Origin: an uncultured Tenacibaculum sp.
GTDB lineage: Bacteria; Bacteroidota; Bacteroidia; Flavobacteriales; Flavobacteriaceae
Direction: 5' to 3'
DNA: 64,000 nt
NCBI RefSeq assembly: GCF_947504135.1
Contig: NZ_CANNGG010000003.1
Location: 482,191 to 546,190, forward strand
This document shows, in pieces, positions 35,773 through 45,235 of this stretch. Under the pieces are notes generated by a model. That model searched no databases. It saw only the letters and a program-made list of their open reading frames with translations, and was not told where the DNA came from. The translations under genes and the position numbers were made by a program. The number at the start of each line of letters is the position of its first letter. The stretch's first letter is position 1.

Positions 35773-37002
35773 TTATTTTATCTCTTCATTTTTTATCCCT
35801 ACAATAGCCATGTCTTTCCAAAAGCTTCGATATGATTTTGTTACCACCTCAGCTTCTAAAATTTCTATTGGAACTTTTAACGCCAACGGAGCAAAAGCCA
35901 TTGCCATTCGATGATCATTATAGGTTGCTATTTGAATATTATCTTTAATTACTTCGGAAGCTTTTAAATGTAAACTCTCATTAGTAACTAAAATCTCTGC
36001 TCCTAATTTTGTTAACTCTTCACGTAAGGCTTCTAAGCGATCTGTTTCTTTGATTTTTAACGTATGTAGCCCTGATAAGTCACAAGCTATTCCTAATCCG
36101 AAACAAGTAACTGCTATGGTTTGCGCTATATCTGGTGCATTTTTTAAATCTTCTTTTAATACAGCTGAACTATGTTCTCTTTCTTTCGTTAAAAGAATTG
36201 AATTTTCTTCAAAAGTAGTCGTTACTCCAAAGTGTTTATAAATTTCTGACAAACAATTATCTCCTTGTAAACTATCTTTTTTATACGCTGATAATTTTAC
36301 GGAAGCTCCCACTTTACTCAATGCTATAATCGAGTAAAAATAAGACGCTGAACTCCAATCAGACTCTACTACAACTGTTTGTTTCTCTACTGTTGACTTA
36401 GGTTTTATTTTGATAACCTGTCCTCCAAACTCAGCTTCAACATTCAATTGATGTAATAGCTGTATGGTCATATTGATGTACGGAACTGAAGTAATTTTGC
36501 CTACCATCTCAATCTCCAATCCGTTCTGTAAACTTGGAGCAATCAACATCAACGCAGAAATATATTGACTACTTACATTTCCATTAATTGAAACTTTATC
36601 CTTTGTTAGTTTTTTTCCTGATATTTTGAGTGGTGGATATCCTTCTTTTTCTACATATTCTATATCAGCACCTAAATTACGAAGCGCATTAACCAAAATT
36701 TCAATTGGTCGATTATGCATACGGTCTGATCCTTGCAATATTTTTGTAACGCCTTCTTGTGTTGCAAAAAAAGCAGTTAAAAAGCGCATCGCAGTTCCTG
36801 CATGTCCAATATCTGCAACTATATCATCAGAGGTTAATGCCCCTTGTAAATGGTGTGTATCGTCAGAATCTGATAAATTTTCTATCTGCAAACCTGAATA
36901 TAATTGCTGTAAAATCAGTAATCTATTCGATTCACTTTTTGAACCTGAAATTGTAATTTCTTTACCTGATGCAAACAGTTCTGTTCTTAACTTTAAATCC
37001 AT
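35773..37002 (-). CDS. aroA: 3-phosphoshikimate 1-carboxyvinyltransferase (EPSP synthase)
   Basis: 409 residues, two-domain EPSP synthase of the shikimate pathway. Conserved parts: SGSKSESNRLLIL, HAGTAMRFLTAFFA, DRMHNRPIEILVNALRNLGA, SSQYISALMLIAPSL, and KETDRLEALREELTKLGAE near the C-terminus. The Asn-Gly of the usual LGNAGTAMR region reads IGHAGTAMR here. It is the last gene of the operon mazG-like, 82-residue membrane protein, aroA. Confidence 0.95.
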   Translation of the reverse strand: MDLKLRTELFASGKEITISGSKSESNRLLILQQLYSGLQIENLSDSDDTHHLQGALTSDDIVADIGHAGTAMRFLTAFFATQEGVTKILQGSDRMHNRPIEILVNALRNLGADIEYVEKEGYPPLKISGKKLTKDKVSINGNVSSQYISALMLIAPSLQNGLEIEMVGKITSVPYINMTIQLLHQLNVEAEFGGQVIKIKPKSTVEKQTVVVESDWSSASYFYSIIALSKVGASVKLSAYKKDSLQGDNCLSEIYKHFGVTTTFEENSILLTKEREHSSAVLKEDLKNAPDIAQTIAVTCFGLGIACDLSGLHTLKIKETDRLEALREELTKLGAEILVTNESLHLKASEVIKDNIQIATYNDHRMAMAFAPLALKVPIEILEAEVVTKSYRSFWKDMAIVGIKNEEIK

Positions 37003-37008
37003 TGAAGT

Positions 37009-37257
37009 TTACTTCATTCTTTTGTTAACTATGTACATACTATAAATTACCGTAATAACAATTTTGCTTAACCAAAAACGAATCCATTGCTTGTTTGCAA
37101 AATGCACATTATAAACAGTTTCAAAGTCCCCAGAAAAAATAGCGCCTCCTGTTTTAAATAACAGAGAAAACAATGCTACAACTACTAAAAAAGGGATTCC
37201 TACTTTTACTACATTAATCCAAAAGCTTCCTTTTTGTATATTTTTTATAAGACTCAT
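37009..37257 (-). CDS. Small conserved membrane protein
   Basis: 82 residues with two membrane helices: about 17-35 (VVKVGIPFLVVVALFSLLF) and about 60-77 (FWLSKIVITVIYSMYIV). The stretch between carries FKTGGAIFSGDFETVY. I do not recognise a named family. Its ATG directly follows the stop of the MazG-like gene with no gap and the aroA start is 6 bases behind its stop, so it is co-translated. Function unknown. Confidence 0.75.
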   Translation of the reverse strand: MSLIKNIQKGSFWINVVKVGIPFLVVVALFSLLFKTGGAIFSGDFETVYNVHFANKQWIRFWLSKIVITVIYSMYIVNKRMK

Positions 37258-37584
37258 TTATTGTAATTTTTCGTTGTTATGATGACGGTCGTGGTCACGT
37301 TTGGTTTTTAAATCTAATTTCTTATCAAACGCTTCTTGTAAGTTAACTCCTGTTTGGTTCGCTAAACACAACACTACAAAAACTACATCAGCTAACTCTT
37401 CTCCTAAATCTTTGTTTTTATCACTTTCTTTTTCACTTTGCTCTCCATAACGACGCGCAATAATTCGAGCTACCTCTCCAACTTCTTCTGTTAGTTGCGC
37501 CATATTTGTTAACTCATTAAAGTAACGTACTCCATGGTTCTTGATCCATTCGTCTACTTGTTTTTGTGCGTCTTGAATATTCAT
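37258..37584 (-). CDS. MazG-like nucleotide pyrophosphohydrolase
   Basis: 108 residues of the all-alpha NTP pyrophosphatase superfamily. The metal-binding motif pair is EEVGEVARIIARR and GEELADVVFVVLC (ExxE and ExxD). A short charged tail follows (KTKRDHDRHHNN). It probably hydrolyses non-canonical (d)NTPs to monophosphates. It heads the operon with a small membrane protein and aroA; a TATCTTTG box lies 36 bases upstream. Confidence 0.9.
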   Translation of the reverse strand: MNIQDAQKQVDEWIKNHGVRYFNELTNMAQLTEEVGEVARIIARRYGEQSEKESDKNKDLGEELADVVFVVLCLANQTGVNLQEAFDKKLDLKTKRDHDRHHNNEKLQ

Positions 37585-37619
37585 AATGTACTTTGTTTAG
37601 TATTCTTTGGTTAAAGCTT

Positions 37620-37627
37620 CAAAGATA
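37620..37627 (-). promoter_or_regulatory. -7 box of the MazG-like/aroA operon
   Basis: TATCTTTG on the minus strand, 36 bases before the MazG-like start. No clear -33 TTG at the expected distance. Confidence 0.5.
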
Positions 37628-37728
37628 AAACTTCTGTATTTTAATCGGTTTAACTATGCTGATTTTTCTATGTTTATTGATGGATTAATTTCAACTTCTA
37701 AACTACTTTTCATTTCCTTTTTTATAAT

Positions 37729-38875
37729 TCACATCAACATGAATAAAAACAACACTCCAATTCCTGATATTACAATCATAAAATTCCATGTATTATTAAA
37801 TCCGAAATTATCGATTAATTGCATTCCTGAATTATGAGCGAAAATATGAGACATTGAAAATACAATACTATAATATACCATATATTCTCCTTGATTTCCT
37901 TTTTTAGCTCGTTCCACTACAAAAGCATTTGAGAAAGGGAAAGCAATCATCTCTCCGATGGTCATCAGTAACATTCCTACAATTAAAATTCCAATCCAAC
38001 CTGTTAAGTTAATTACTACAAAACTTAACCACGTAAGTAGTAGACCAAAAAAACATTAAGAACTCTTTGATATACTTACTTTTTTCTAACCAAGTAATCA
38101 ACGGCATCTCTAATAAAAAAATGAAAAAACCGTTCATGCCCATTAACAGTCCTATTTCTAACTCTGTTAAATGATGTATATCTTTATAATATAATGGCAT
38201 GGTAGAGAAATATTGTAAAAAAATAAACCCGAACACAAACATTCCTACAAAAAATATCCAAAAAGCCTTATCTAAAAAAATCGACTTTGGATTTTCTATC
38301 TTTATTTCATCTAAGACTCTTGCTTTTTTAAGATGTAATACATTTATCAGTAATAAAGTTGCTAAAACACAAATAACTCCATCTACCCAGAACAGTCCGC
38401 TATAGCCTAATGAAGTAATTATTAATCCTCCAACTGCGGGACCAGCGGAAAAACCTAAATTAATCGCCAAACGAATTAACGTTACCGATCTCGTTTTATT
38501 TTCTGGCTTGCTATAAGTATTCAAAGCCACAAACATAGCGGGTCTAAAAGTATCTGCAACTAACATTACTAAAAAAATGCAGATACAAAATCCCAAAAAA
38601 GTATCTACAAATTATAAGGCTACAAAGAGTAACCCTGTTAAAAATAAACTGGTTTTCATCCTAACCAAGATCCTCCAACAGACCTTAATCCAAAGCAAGT
38701 CATAATCCAACCTACATCATTTAAGGTAAAATGTAAACTTTCTCTCAAATACAATGACATAAAAGGAATTAGCTTTGTACCTGCCCTGTTTATTAAAGTT
38801 ATTAAAGCGAGCCACCAAACTTCGCTTGATAGACCTTTAAAAGTGTCTAGATAATTAAAATAGAGTTTTTTTCAT
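37729..38875 (-). pseudogene. MFS transporter pseudogene with several lesions
   Basis: Pieces of one 12-helix MFS transporter lie in different frames. The ATG at 38875 gives MKKTLF, then one extra T shifts the frame; the next part reads YLDTFKGLSSEVWWLALITL. After SVGGSWLG the loop with the usual GxLxDRxG motif is missing, followed by a frame change into MKTSLFLTGLLFVAL, an in-frame TAA and FVDTFLG. The track pieces 38009-38596 and 37729-37974 are joined by removing one T from a seven-T run near 38050. At least four lesions make function impossible. The substrate is unknown. Confidence 0.85.
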
Positions 38876-38934
38876 GTGGTTTTGTTTTAGTGTTGGTTGT
38901 TTATATAAAAATAAATATGCCAACAAAAAAAGTT

Positions 38935-39684
38935 TTAAATAATTTCGTAAAGAATAGGTTTACTAGGTGTAGCGTCGTTTTCAAATGGTGCTACCATCAA
39001 GTTTAAAAAGTAGGTTCCGTCTTTTACTTTATTTGGAACATATATGAATTCGGTGACAGTTGCATGCTTTCTAATCTCTCCCTTTGTATTCCAAAAAGCA
39101 TTGTGTGCTAGTAATTTTCCTTCATCCTTCTCTTTATCTACCGAAGGTAAATCGATCAACAAATGTTCTATTCCTTTTTCTTTGAGGTACTCTGCAGCTT
39201 CTTCTAACAAATAAGGTGGATTTGTATTTGAATATCGCATCGATTTTTTGCCTGATAGATTTGGAATTGTTCTAATAACTATGGCTTCTCTTTTTTTGTT
39301 TCCCAAAGCATACTGCAACTGTTTTTTTGAAATTACAAAGTCTTTATTTTCTATTTGTTCTGGAGCGATAGTAATCACTTCTGCTAAAAAGAAAAACTTT
39401 TCTAAATTCTTGTTTACTGAATAAACTTTTTTTGTAATGTGCCCCACACACTCTGTATGCGTAATATGTGAGTGCGGATTAAACTGGATATTATTAAAGT
39501 TTACATCAGCACCTTCTTGTACACTTCCAATCCAATTCCCATCAGAAACAGGGAAAATTTTAGGATCATCTAAATACCAAGCATTTACATTTTCTTTTGA
39601 GGTATCAATGGCTATTGAAATGTCTAGTGGTTTTGATAAATCTATTTTGTACTTTCTTGAGTTGTATTCAATTGTTGCTATCAT
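38935..39684 (-). CDS. Cyclase-family hydrolase (kynurenine-formamidase-like)
   Basis: About 249 residues. The family metal/active-site motif HxGTHxDxxxH appears as HSHITHTECVGH, with Ile for Gly and Glu for Asp. LLIDLPSVDKEKDEG and HNAFWNT match the second conserved region of the cyclase family (PF04199). Members hydrolyse N-formylkynurenine or other cyclic amides; the substrate here is open. The track starts at a TTG; the ATG at 39684 gives MIATIEYN. It starts 12 bases after the hemW stop, so the two are likely co-transcribed. Confidence 0.85.
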   Translation of the reverse strand: MIATIEYNSRKYKIDLSKPLDISIAIDTSKENVNAWYLDDPKIFPVSDGNWIGSVQEGADVNFNNIQFNPHSHITHTECVGHITKKVYSVNKNLEKFFFLAEVITIAPEQIENKDFVISKKQLQYALGNKKREAIVIRTIPNLSGKKSMRYSNTNPPYLLEEAAEYLKEKGIEHLLIDLPSVDKEKDEGKLLAHNAFWNTKGEIRKHATVTEFIYVPNKVKDGTYFLNLMVAPFENDATPSKPILYEII

Positions 39685-39696
39685 ACTCAAATATAC

Positions 39697-40821
39697 CTAA
39701 ATTATGAATAACTCACTAGCCAATCCATCTGCTAAGAACTTTCCTTTTTTTGTAGTTTTCAAAACTTCATTTGTAATGACTAGTAGCCCTTGATTAATAA
39801 ACTTCTCAGCATTTTTAAGGAGTTTTTTTCTAAACTCTTCCCCGAAATCCTCCTCAATTTTCTCTAACGACACTCCCCAAATGGTTCTTAATCCTGTCAT
39901 CAAATATTCATTAAACTGATCTTTCTTAGTGAGTTTTTCTTGCTCTAGAGGGAGTTTTCCTTCTTGAATTGCTTTTATATATTTTGCATTGTTAGCTACA
40001 TTCCAACTACGGTGTGTTTTATTAAACGAATGTGCTGATGAGCCAATTCCTATATATTTTTTACCTAGCCAGTAACTTGTATTGTGCTTTGAAAAATAAT
40101 TAGGTTTTCCAAAGTTGGAAATTTCGTAGTGAACAAATCCATTTTTAGCGGTTTCTGCTACCAGAATATCAAAATGTTCTTTGGCTACCGTTTCGTCAAC
40201 ATCAGGATACTTTCCTTGTTTGATAAATGAATCTAATGCTGTTTTGGGTTCAACGGTTAGCGCATACGACGAAATATGATTGATTCCGAAATCAAAAGCG
40301 ATTTGTAAATTCTCTCTCCAACGTTCATTACGCATATTCGGAACTCCGTAGATCAAATCAATAGTTATATTATCAAAGTAACGAGTTGTTATAGACAAAC
40401 AGTTTTTGGCTTCTTGTGCATTATGAGCTCGATTCATCAATTGCAAATCTTCTTCAAAAAAAGATTGTATCCCTATGCTTAAGCGATTAACAGGGGTTTT
40501 AGATAATTCAATTATTTTTTCTTCTGATAAATCATCTGGATTCGCTTCTAAGGTAATTTCTGGATTTGATACTACTGTATAGTTCTGATAAATAGTATCT
40601 ATCAACAACCTTAATTCTTCAATCGACAATAAACTCGGTGTTCCTCCTCCAAAATAGATGGTTTCTATTTCTTCGTGTTGTAGTTCTTCCTTTCGAAATT
40701 CTAACTCTTTCACCAAGCAAGAAACTAACTCCTCTTTCTTTTTTAATGAAGTAGAAAAGTGAAAATCGCAATAATAACACGCTTGCTTACAAAATGGGAT
40801 ATGTAGATAAATTCCTGCCAA
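39697..40821 (-). CDS. hemW: Heme chaperone HemW (radical SAM)
   Basis: 374 residues. MAGIYLHIPFCKQACYYCDFHF holds the CxxxCxxC cluster with an extra Phe/His pattern specific for HemW; the HNxEYW region appears as KHNTSYWLGKKYIGIGSSAHS. HemW delivers heme to respiratory enzymes and was earlier named coproporphyrinogen oxidase-like. The start codon is TTG at 40821, and a 7-bp tandem repeat abuts it directly, so no normal ribosome-binding sequence is visible. No in-frame ATG exists nearby that keeps the conserved N-terminus. Confidence 0.93.
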   Translation of the reverse strand: MAGIYLHIPFCKQACYYCDFHFSTSLKKKEELVSCLVKELEFRKEELQHEEIETIYFGGGTPSLLSIEELRLLIDTIYQNYTVVSNPEITLEANPDDLSEEKIIELSKTPVNRLSIGIQSFFEEDLQLMNRAHNAQEAKNCLSITTRYFDNITIDLIYGVPNMRNERWRENLQIAFDFGINHISSYALTVEPKTALDSFIKQGKYPDVDETVAKEHFDILVAETAKNGFVHYEISNFGKPNYFSKHNTSYWLGKKYIGIGSSAHSFNKTHRSWNVANNAKYIKAIQEGKLPLEQEKLTKKDQFNEYLMTGLRTIWGVSLEKIEEDFGEEFRKKLLKNAEKFINQGLLVITNEVLKTTKKGKFLADGLASELFII

Positions 40822-40867
40822 ATCAGTTATCAGTTATCAGTTATCAGTTATCAGTTATCAGTTATCA
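40822..40867. repeat. Tandem repeat, 7-bp unit, about 6.5 copies
   Basis: ATCAGTT is repeated without mismatch over 46 bases, immediately upstream of the hemW TTG start. The unit is not a multiple of three but lies outside the coding part, so copy-number change would alter the leader and not the frame. Confidence 0.95.
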
Positions 40868-40870
40868 AGA

Positions 40871-41230
40871 TTACTTATAAATCCTTGTCGTTTTTAATAT
40901 TGAAAAAAGAATTTTTGCTATTTCATCGGCTTTTTCAAACAACTCCTCTTACTCCTCTATTCTTATTTCTTCACTATCTTTTAATAAAGACAGCCAATAT
41001 TTAGTTTCTAAACATTCTATATAAGCTATTGAAATTTTTGCTGAGAAATCTGCCTTAGAAATAGCTCCATTAGCCTCTACTATATTTGCTCCTACCGATG
41101 TACCACTTCTTACTATCTGCTTAGATAAAATAAACTCCTTATTTTCCTTCATCAATTTTTTACTTAGTTTAATAATCAAAAGAGCAAAATCGTATGATTT
41201 ATTTTGAAGTGGGTTCTTTTCTAGTTTCAT
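40871..41230 (-). pseudogene. Four-helix-bundle protein (S23/IVP family) with in-frame stop
   Basis: The first 93 residues match the 23S-rRNA-intervening-sequence/four-helix-bundle family: NKSYDFALLIIKLSKKL, LSKQIVRSGTSVGANIVEA and KADFSAKISIAYIECLETKYWL. A TAA follows SEEIRIEE, but the same frame continues with EELFEKADEIAKILFSILKT and a TAA at 40871, the normal family C-terminus. The total of 119 codons equals the usual length. One base change (probably AAA to TAA) explains it. The shortened protein lacks helix four. The gene sits just upstream of hemW. Confidence 0.82.
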
Positions 41231-41278
41231 AGCTATAATATTTGACTACTGTTTACTGTTCATTGATCATTGAAAAAA

Positions 41279-41833
41279 TCAGTTTTTAATTTTTTTCGGA
41301 TTTTGTTTTACAAACGCTGCCCAACCTGTATAGTTCTTACCTCCTACTTTTGTTCCTGAATTATAAAAATGACATACCGCAGCTGCTAAACCATCCGTTG
41401 CATCTAAGTTTTTAGGTAGCACTTTTAAATTCAATAACGATTTTAACATTAAGGCTACCTGTTCTTTACTTGAAGTTCCTTTACCTGTAATTGCCATTTT
41501 TATTTTCTTGGGCGCATACTCGGTTACTGGTATTTGTCTTGACAATCCTGCTGCCATGGCTACTCCTTGTGCACGCCCTAATTTCAACATGGATTGTACA
41601 TTCTTCCCATAAAAAGGAGCTTCCAACGCTATTTCATCTGGATGATAAGTGTCAATCAATTCAATGGTACGTTCAAAAATAATTTTGAGTTTTAAATAAT
41701 GATCGTCATATTTTTTTAAGAGCAATTCATTCATTTGAACAAATTCCATCTTTTTACCTACTACCTTTATAATTCCAAATCCCATAATGGAAGTTCCTGG
41801 GTCAATCCCTAATATAATTTTTTCTGTCTTCAA
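41279..41833 (-). CDS. ruvC: Holliday junction resolvase RuvC
   Basis: 184 residues. The RNase H-like fold is seen with the catalytic acids: GIDPGTSIMGFG (first Asp), EAPFYGKNVQSMLKLGRAQG (Glu), and DATDGLAAAVCHFY (C-terminal Asp pair). It resolves four-way junctions with RuvAB. The start is TTG (MKTEKIILGIDP); no ATG precedes the conserved start in frame. The gene begins 8 bases behind the adenine deaminase stop, so they share a transcript. Confidence 0.95.
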   Translation of the reverse strand: MKTEKIILGIDPGTSIMGFGIIKVVGKKMEFVQMNELLLKKYDDHYLKLKIIFERTIELIDTYHPDEIALEAPFYGKNVQSMLKLGRAQGVAMAAGLSRQIPVTEYAPKKIKMAITGKGTSSKEQVALMLKSLLNLKVLPKNLDATDGLAAAVCHFYNSGTKVGGKNYTGWAAFVKQNPKKIKN

Positions 41834-41841
41834 ACTCTCGT

Positions 41842-43464
41842 TTATTTAACTTCTAAAGAAGTAAATTTAAATGTATTTCCATCAAACAAGCCTTTGTCTG
41901 ATAGTTTTAAGGATGGAATTACCAACAATGCCATAAAAGATAAGGTCATATACGGAGCTCGTAATTTACTACCTAGTTGCTTTGCCATCGCATCCAATTC
42001 TGCATAGGCTTTCCCTATTTCAACTGCTGGTTTATCTGACATGATTCCAGCCACAGGAAGCGGAACAACTTTTTCTTCAAAAGAAGTTACAGCACAAACC
42101 CCTCCTTTATTTTCAATCAATAAATTTACCGCCTTACAAATTAATTCATCCGATACACCGACAGCGATAATATTATGAGAATCATGTCCTACAGAACTCG
42201 CTATTGCCCCTTCTTTTAACCCGAAGTTCTTAATAAACGCAATAGAAGGTTCTGCATTTTGATAACGGTTTACTACGGTCATTTTTAACACATCGTTTGC
42301 TACATCTGAAACTAAATTTCCATCTTTTATCAACGAATCTGCTTCAATTTCATTCGTCACTAATTCTCCATCTAGAGCTTCTATCACTCGAATCTTTTCA
42401 GATGCTGAATGGAATTCAAAATCGGAAACGTTTTTTGCATCAGTGTCAAAATTATTCAACACTTCAAAATCTACATGCTCTACAAATGATTTTCCGTTTT
42501 CAGCCACTAACTCACCATTAATATACGTTTGTAGTATTTCAAACTTTTGTAAGTCTTTCACCACAATAAAATCAGCATCATCCCCTTCGTTTAAAATCCC
42601 AACATCCAAATTGTAATGCTCTACTGGGTTTATACAGGCTGCTTGCAATACTTTAAAAACATCTATTTCTTTCGCTACTGCGCGCTCACATAATTGGTTA
42701 ATATGTCCTAATAACAAATCATCTGGATGCTTATCATCAGAACAGAACATCATGTTCTCATAATACTCAGGTAGCAAATCAATTAATGCTTCAAAGTTTT
42801 TTGCAGCACTTCCTTCACGGATAATGACTTTCATCCCTTTTTCTAACTTCTCCAATCCTTCTTCATAGGTAAAGCATTCGTGGTCGGTATAAATTCCTGC
42901 CGCTATGTATTTATCTAAATCTTCTCCTCGTAGTCCAGGTGCATGACCATCTACAGGTTTTTTGTAATGTTTTGCCCAAGCGATTTTTTGCAACACTTCT
43001 TCATCTTGATAAATAACTCCTGGATAATTCATCATTTCTGCTAAATATTTGATATCAGGATTCTCCATCATTTTTTTTATATCTTCTGAATCAATTACCG
43101 CTCCGGCACTTTCAAAAGAAGTTGCTGGCACACATGATGGTGCTCCAAAATTGAATTTTAACGGAACTTTTTTTCCATTTTCAATCATGAAATTCACACC
43201 TCTCACTCCTAATACATTGGCTATTTCATGCGGGTCAGACACCGTTGCTACCGTACCATGCGTTACGGCTATTTTTGCAAACTCGGACGGCACCAACATC
43301 GAGCTTTCAATATGAATATGTGCATCTATAAATCCAGGTAAAATATAGTTTTCTACAGTATGTTCTACTGCTCTAATTTGTGTAATCTTTCCTTCTTTGA
43401 CCTCAACTTCTCCTTTAAAGATTCGTTTGTTTTGAATATCGACTATATTTCCCTGTACAATCAT
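41842..43464 (-). CDS. ade: Adenine deaminase
   Basis: 540 residues of the amidohydrolase superfamily. The metal ligands are in [22 protein letters not shown] and SDDKHPDD; the purine-specific region [16 protein letters not shown] is present. The C-terminal adenine-deaminase domain contains [12 protein letters not shown] and [18 protein letters not shown]. It converts adenine to hypoxanthine and ammonia for purine salvage. It is followed by ruvC on the same strand. No TAnnTTTG box was found close to its start; the terminator of pckA lies just upstream. Confidence 0.95.
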   Translation of the reverse strand: MIVQGNIVDIQNKRIFKGEVEVKEGKITQIRAVEHTVENYILPGFIDAHIHIESSMLVPSEFAKIAVTHGTVATVSDPHEIANVLGVRGVNFMIENGKKVPLKFNFGAPSCVPATSFESAGAVIDSEDIKKMMENPDIKYLAEMMNYPGVIYQDEEVLQKIAWAKHYKKPVDGHAPGLRGEDLDKYIAAGIYTDHECFTYEEGLEKLEKGMKVIIREGSAAKNFEALIDLLPEYYENMMFCSDDKHPDDLLLGHINQLCERAVAKEIDVFKVLQAACINPVEHYNLDVGILNEGDDADFIVVKDLQKFEILQTYINGELVAENGKSFVEHVDFEVLNNFDTDAKNVSDFEFHSASEKIRVIEALDGELVTNEIEADSLIKDGNLVSDVANDVLKMTVVNRYQNAEPSIAFIKNFGLKEGAIASSVGHDSHNIIAVGVSDELICKAVNLLIENKGGVCAVTSFEEKVVPLPVAGIMSDKPAVEIGKAYAELDAMAKQLGSKLRAPYMTLSFMALLVIPSLKLSDKGLFDGNTFKFTSLEVK

Positions 43465-43505
43465 GCTAAAATTTATTTATTGCTAAAATACTGAGTATTT
43501 TTCAC

Positions 43506-43535
43506 AAAAAAAGCACCCGTAACGGATGCTTTTTT
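43506..43535 (-). terminator. Terminator after pckA
   Basis: AAAAAAGCACCCGT and ACGGATGCTTTTTT form a stem with one mismatch; the flanking A and T runs allow termination on both strands. It lies between the pckA stop and ade. Confidence 0.78.
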
Positions 43536-43556
43536 GATAAGTATATTTTTTAAAGG

Positions 43557-45149
43557 TTACGCTATTGGTCCACCTTTAATAATTTCCTCACTTGCCATTT
43601 CTTCAAACTGAGCAAAGTTCTTTCTAAATGAATTCGCTAATTCCATAGCTTTTGCATCATAAGCATCTTTGTCTGCCCATGTTTGCTTTGGATTTAATAC
43701 TTCATCAGGAACATTTTCACAAGTAGTTGGCATTGATAATCCAAAAATTGGGTGTTGTACAAATTCAACATTTTCTAAATTACCTTCTAAAGCTTCTGTA
43801 ATCATAGCACGAGTGTACTTTAATTTCATTCTGCTACCAGTACCGTAAGCACCACCTGTCCATCCAGTATTAATTAACCAAACGTTTACACCTGCTTCTT
43901 GCATTTTCTTACTTAACATTTCAGCGTAACGCGTTGGGTGTAATGGCATAAATGGAGCTCCAAAACAAGCTGAGAAACTTGGTAATGGTTCGTTAATTCC
44001 AGCCTCTGTACCTGCTACTTTTGCTGTGTACCCAGAAATAAAGTGATATGCTGCCTGCCCTGGTGTTAATTTAGAGATTGGAGGCAGTACTCCAAAAGCA
44101 TCTGCTGTTAAGAAGAAAATATTCTTTGGGTTTGCACCTTTAGATGGTTTTTGAATATTTTCAATGTGATAAATAGGATAACTTACACGAGTATTTTGTG
44201 TAATTGATGTATCATGAAAATCTACATTCCCCTTATCATCCATCACAACATTTTCAAGGATCGCTCCTCTTTTAATTGCTCCGTAAATTTCTGGTTCTTT
44301 CTCTTGAGATAAGTCGATTACTTTTGCATAGCATCCTCCTTCAAAATTGAAGATTGTGTTTTCAGCAGTCCAACCATGCTCATCATCACCAATTAAACTA
44401 CGATTTGGATCGGTAGATAAGGTCGTTTTACCTGTTCCTGATAATCCGAAGAAAATAGCTGTATCTCCATCTTTACCAACGTTTGCAGAACAATGCATTG
44501 GTAACGTGTTTTTGAATACAGGTAAAATAAAGTTTAACGCAGAGAAAATACCTTTTTTAATTTCTCCTGTGTATCCTGTACCACCAATTAATGCTACTTT
44601 TCTAGTAAAGTTTAAAATAGCAAAGTTGTGTTGGCGTGTTCCATCTATTGCTGGATCTGCCATAAAACCTGGAGCGTTTACTACTGTCCATTCCGGAGAA
44701 AAGTTTTTTAACTCCTCTGCGGTAGGACGTAAAAACATATTGTGCGCAAACATGTTACTCCAAGGATATTCATTTACAACACGAATATTTAATTTATAAT
44801 CTTCGTCTGCACATGCATAACTATCACGTACAAATACTTCTTTGTTAGATAAATAATTAGTTACTTTATCGTATAGCTTGTCAAATTTTTCTGAATCGAA
44901 AGGAATATTAATATCTCCCCACCAAACTTGGTCTTTAGTTATATCGTCTTTAACAATAAAACGATCCATAGGAGAACGTCCTGTGAACTCACCTGTTTTA
45001 ACAGCTAATGCTCCAAAACTGGTTTCTACTCCTTGTTCTTTTTCAATAGTGATGTCGTGTAACTCGTCTGAAGTTAATTGATAACGAACCGTAGCGTCTT
45101 TTATGCCTAAGTTATCTAACGATATCGTTTTCGTATCAAGATTTGTCAT
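43557..45149 (-). CDS. pckA: Phosphoenolpyruvate carboxykinase (ATP)
   Basis: 530 residues. It catalyses oxaloacetate + ATP to PEP + CO2, the entry of gluconeogenesis. The kinase loop FFGLSGTGKTTLSTDP, the metal/ATP motif LIGDDEHGW and the substrate-binding GEFTGRSPMDRFIV are intact, as is INTGWTGGAYGTGSRMKL. It is a single gene with a TATTTTTG box at 45182-45189 and its own terminator. Confidence 0.97.
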   Translation of the reverse strand: MTNLDTKTISLDNLGIKDATVRYQLTSDELHDITIEKEQGVETSFGALAVKTGEFTGRSPMDRFIVKDDITKDQVWWGDINIPFDSEKFDKLYDKVTNYLSNKEVFVRDSYACADEDYKLNIRVVNEYPWSNMFAHNMFLRPTAEELKNFSPEWTVVNAPGFMADPAIDGTRQHNFAILNFTRKVALIGGTGYTGEIKKGIFSALNFILPVFKNTLPMHCSANVGKDGDTAIFFGLSGTGKTTLSTDPNRSLIGDDEHGWTAENTIFNFEGGCYAKVIDLSQEKEPEIYGAIKRGAILENVVMDDKGNVDFHDTSITQNTRVSYPIYHIENIQKPSKGANPKNIFFLTADAFGVLPPISKLTPGQAAYHFISGYTAKVAGTEAGINEPLPSFSACFGAPFMPLHPTRYAEMLSKKMQEAGVNVWLINTGWTGGAYGTGSRMKLKYTRAMITEALEGNLENVEFVQHPIFGLSMPTTCENVPDEVLNPKQTWADKDAYDAKAMELANSFRKNFAQFEEMASEEIIKGGPIA

Positions 45150-45181
45150 CTTAAAAGATTTTAGTTGTGTTTAATTTTGGA

Positions 45182-45189
45182 CAAAAATA
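45182..45189 (-). promoter_or_regulatory. -7 box of pckA
   Basis: TATTTTTG on the minus strand, 33 bases before the pckA start. The -33 part is not clear. Confidence 0.5.
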
Positions 45190-45235
45190 GTTCTTTTTGA
45201 TTAAACAGCTATATCATTAAATGATTTTATCAACT

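Noticed and set aside
39681-39696. TATATTTG just before the cyclase ATG as a promoter
   Set aside because: It lies 12 bases behind the hemW stop in the same direction; co-transcription is simpler, and the box is too close to the ATG to be judged.
40822-40867. Possible CRISPR-like array
   Set aside because: The repeat unit is 7 bp with no spacers; it is a simple tandem repeat.
44347-44799. 150-codon ORF antisense to pckA
   Set aside because: Shadow of pckA without signal, motif or promoter.
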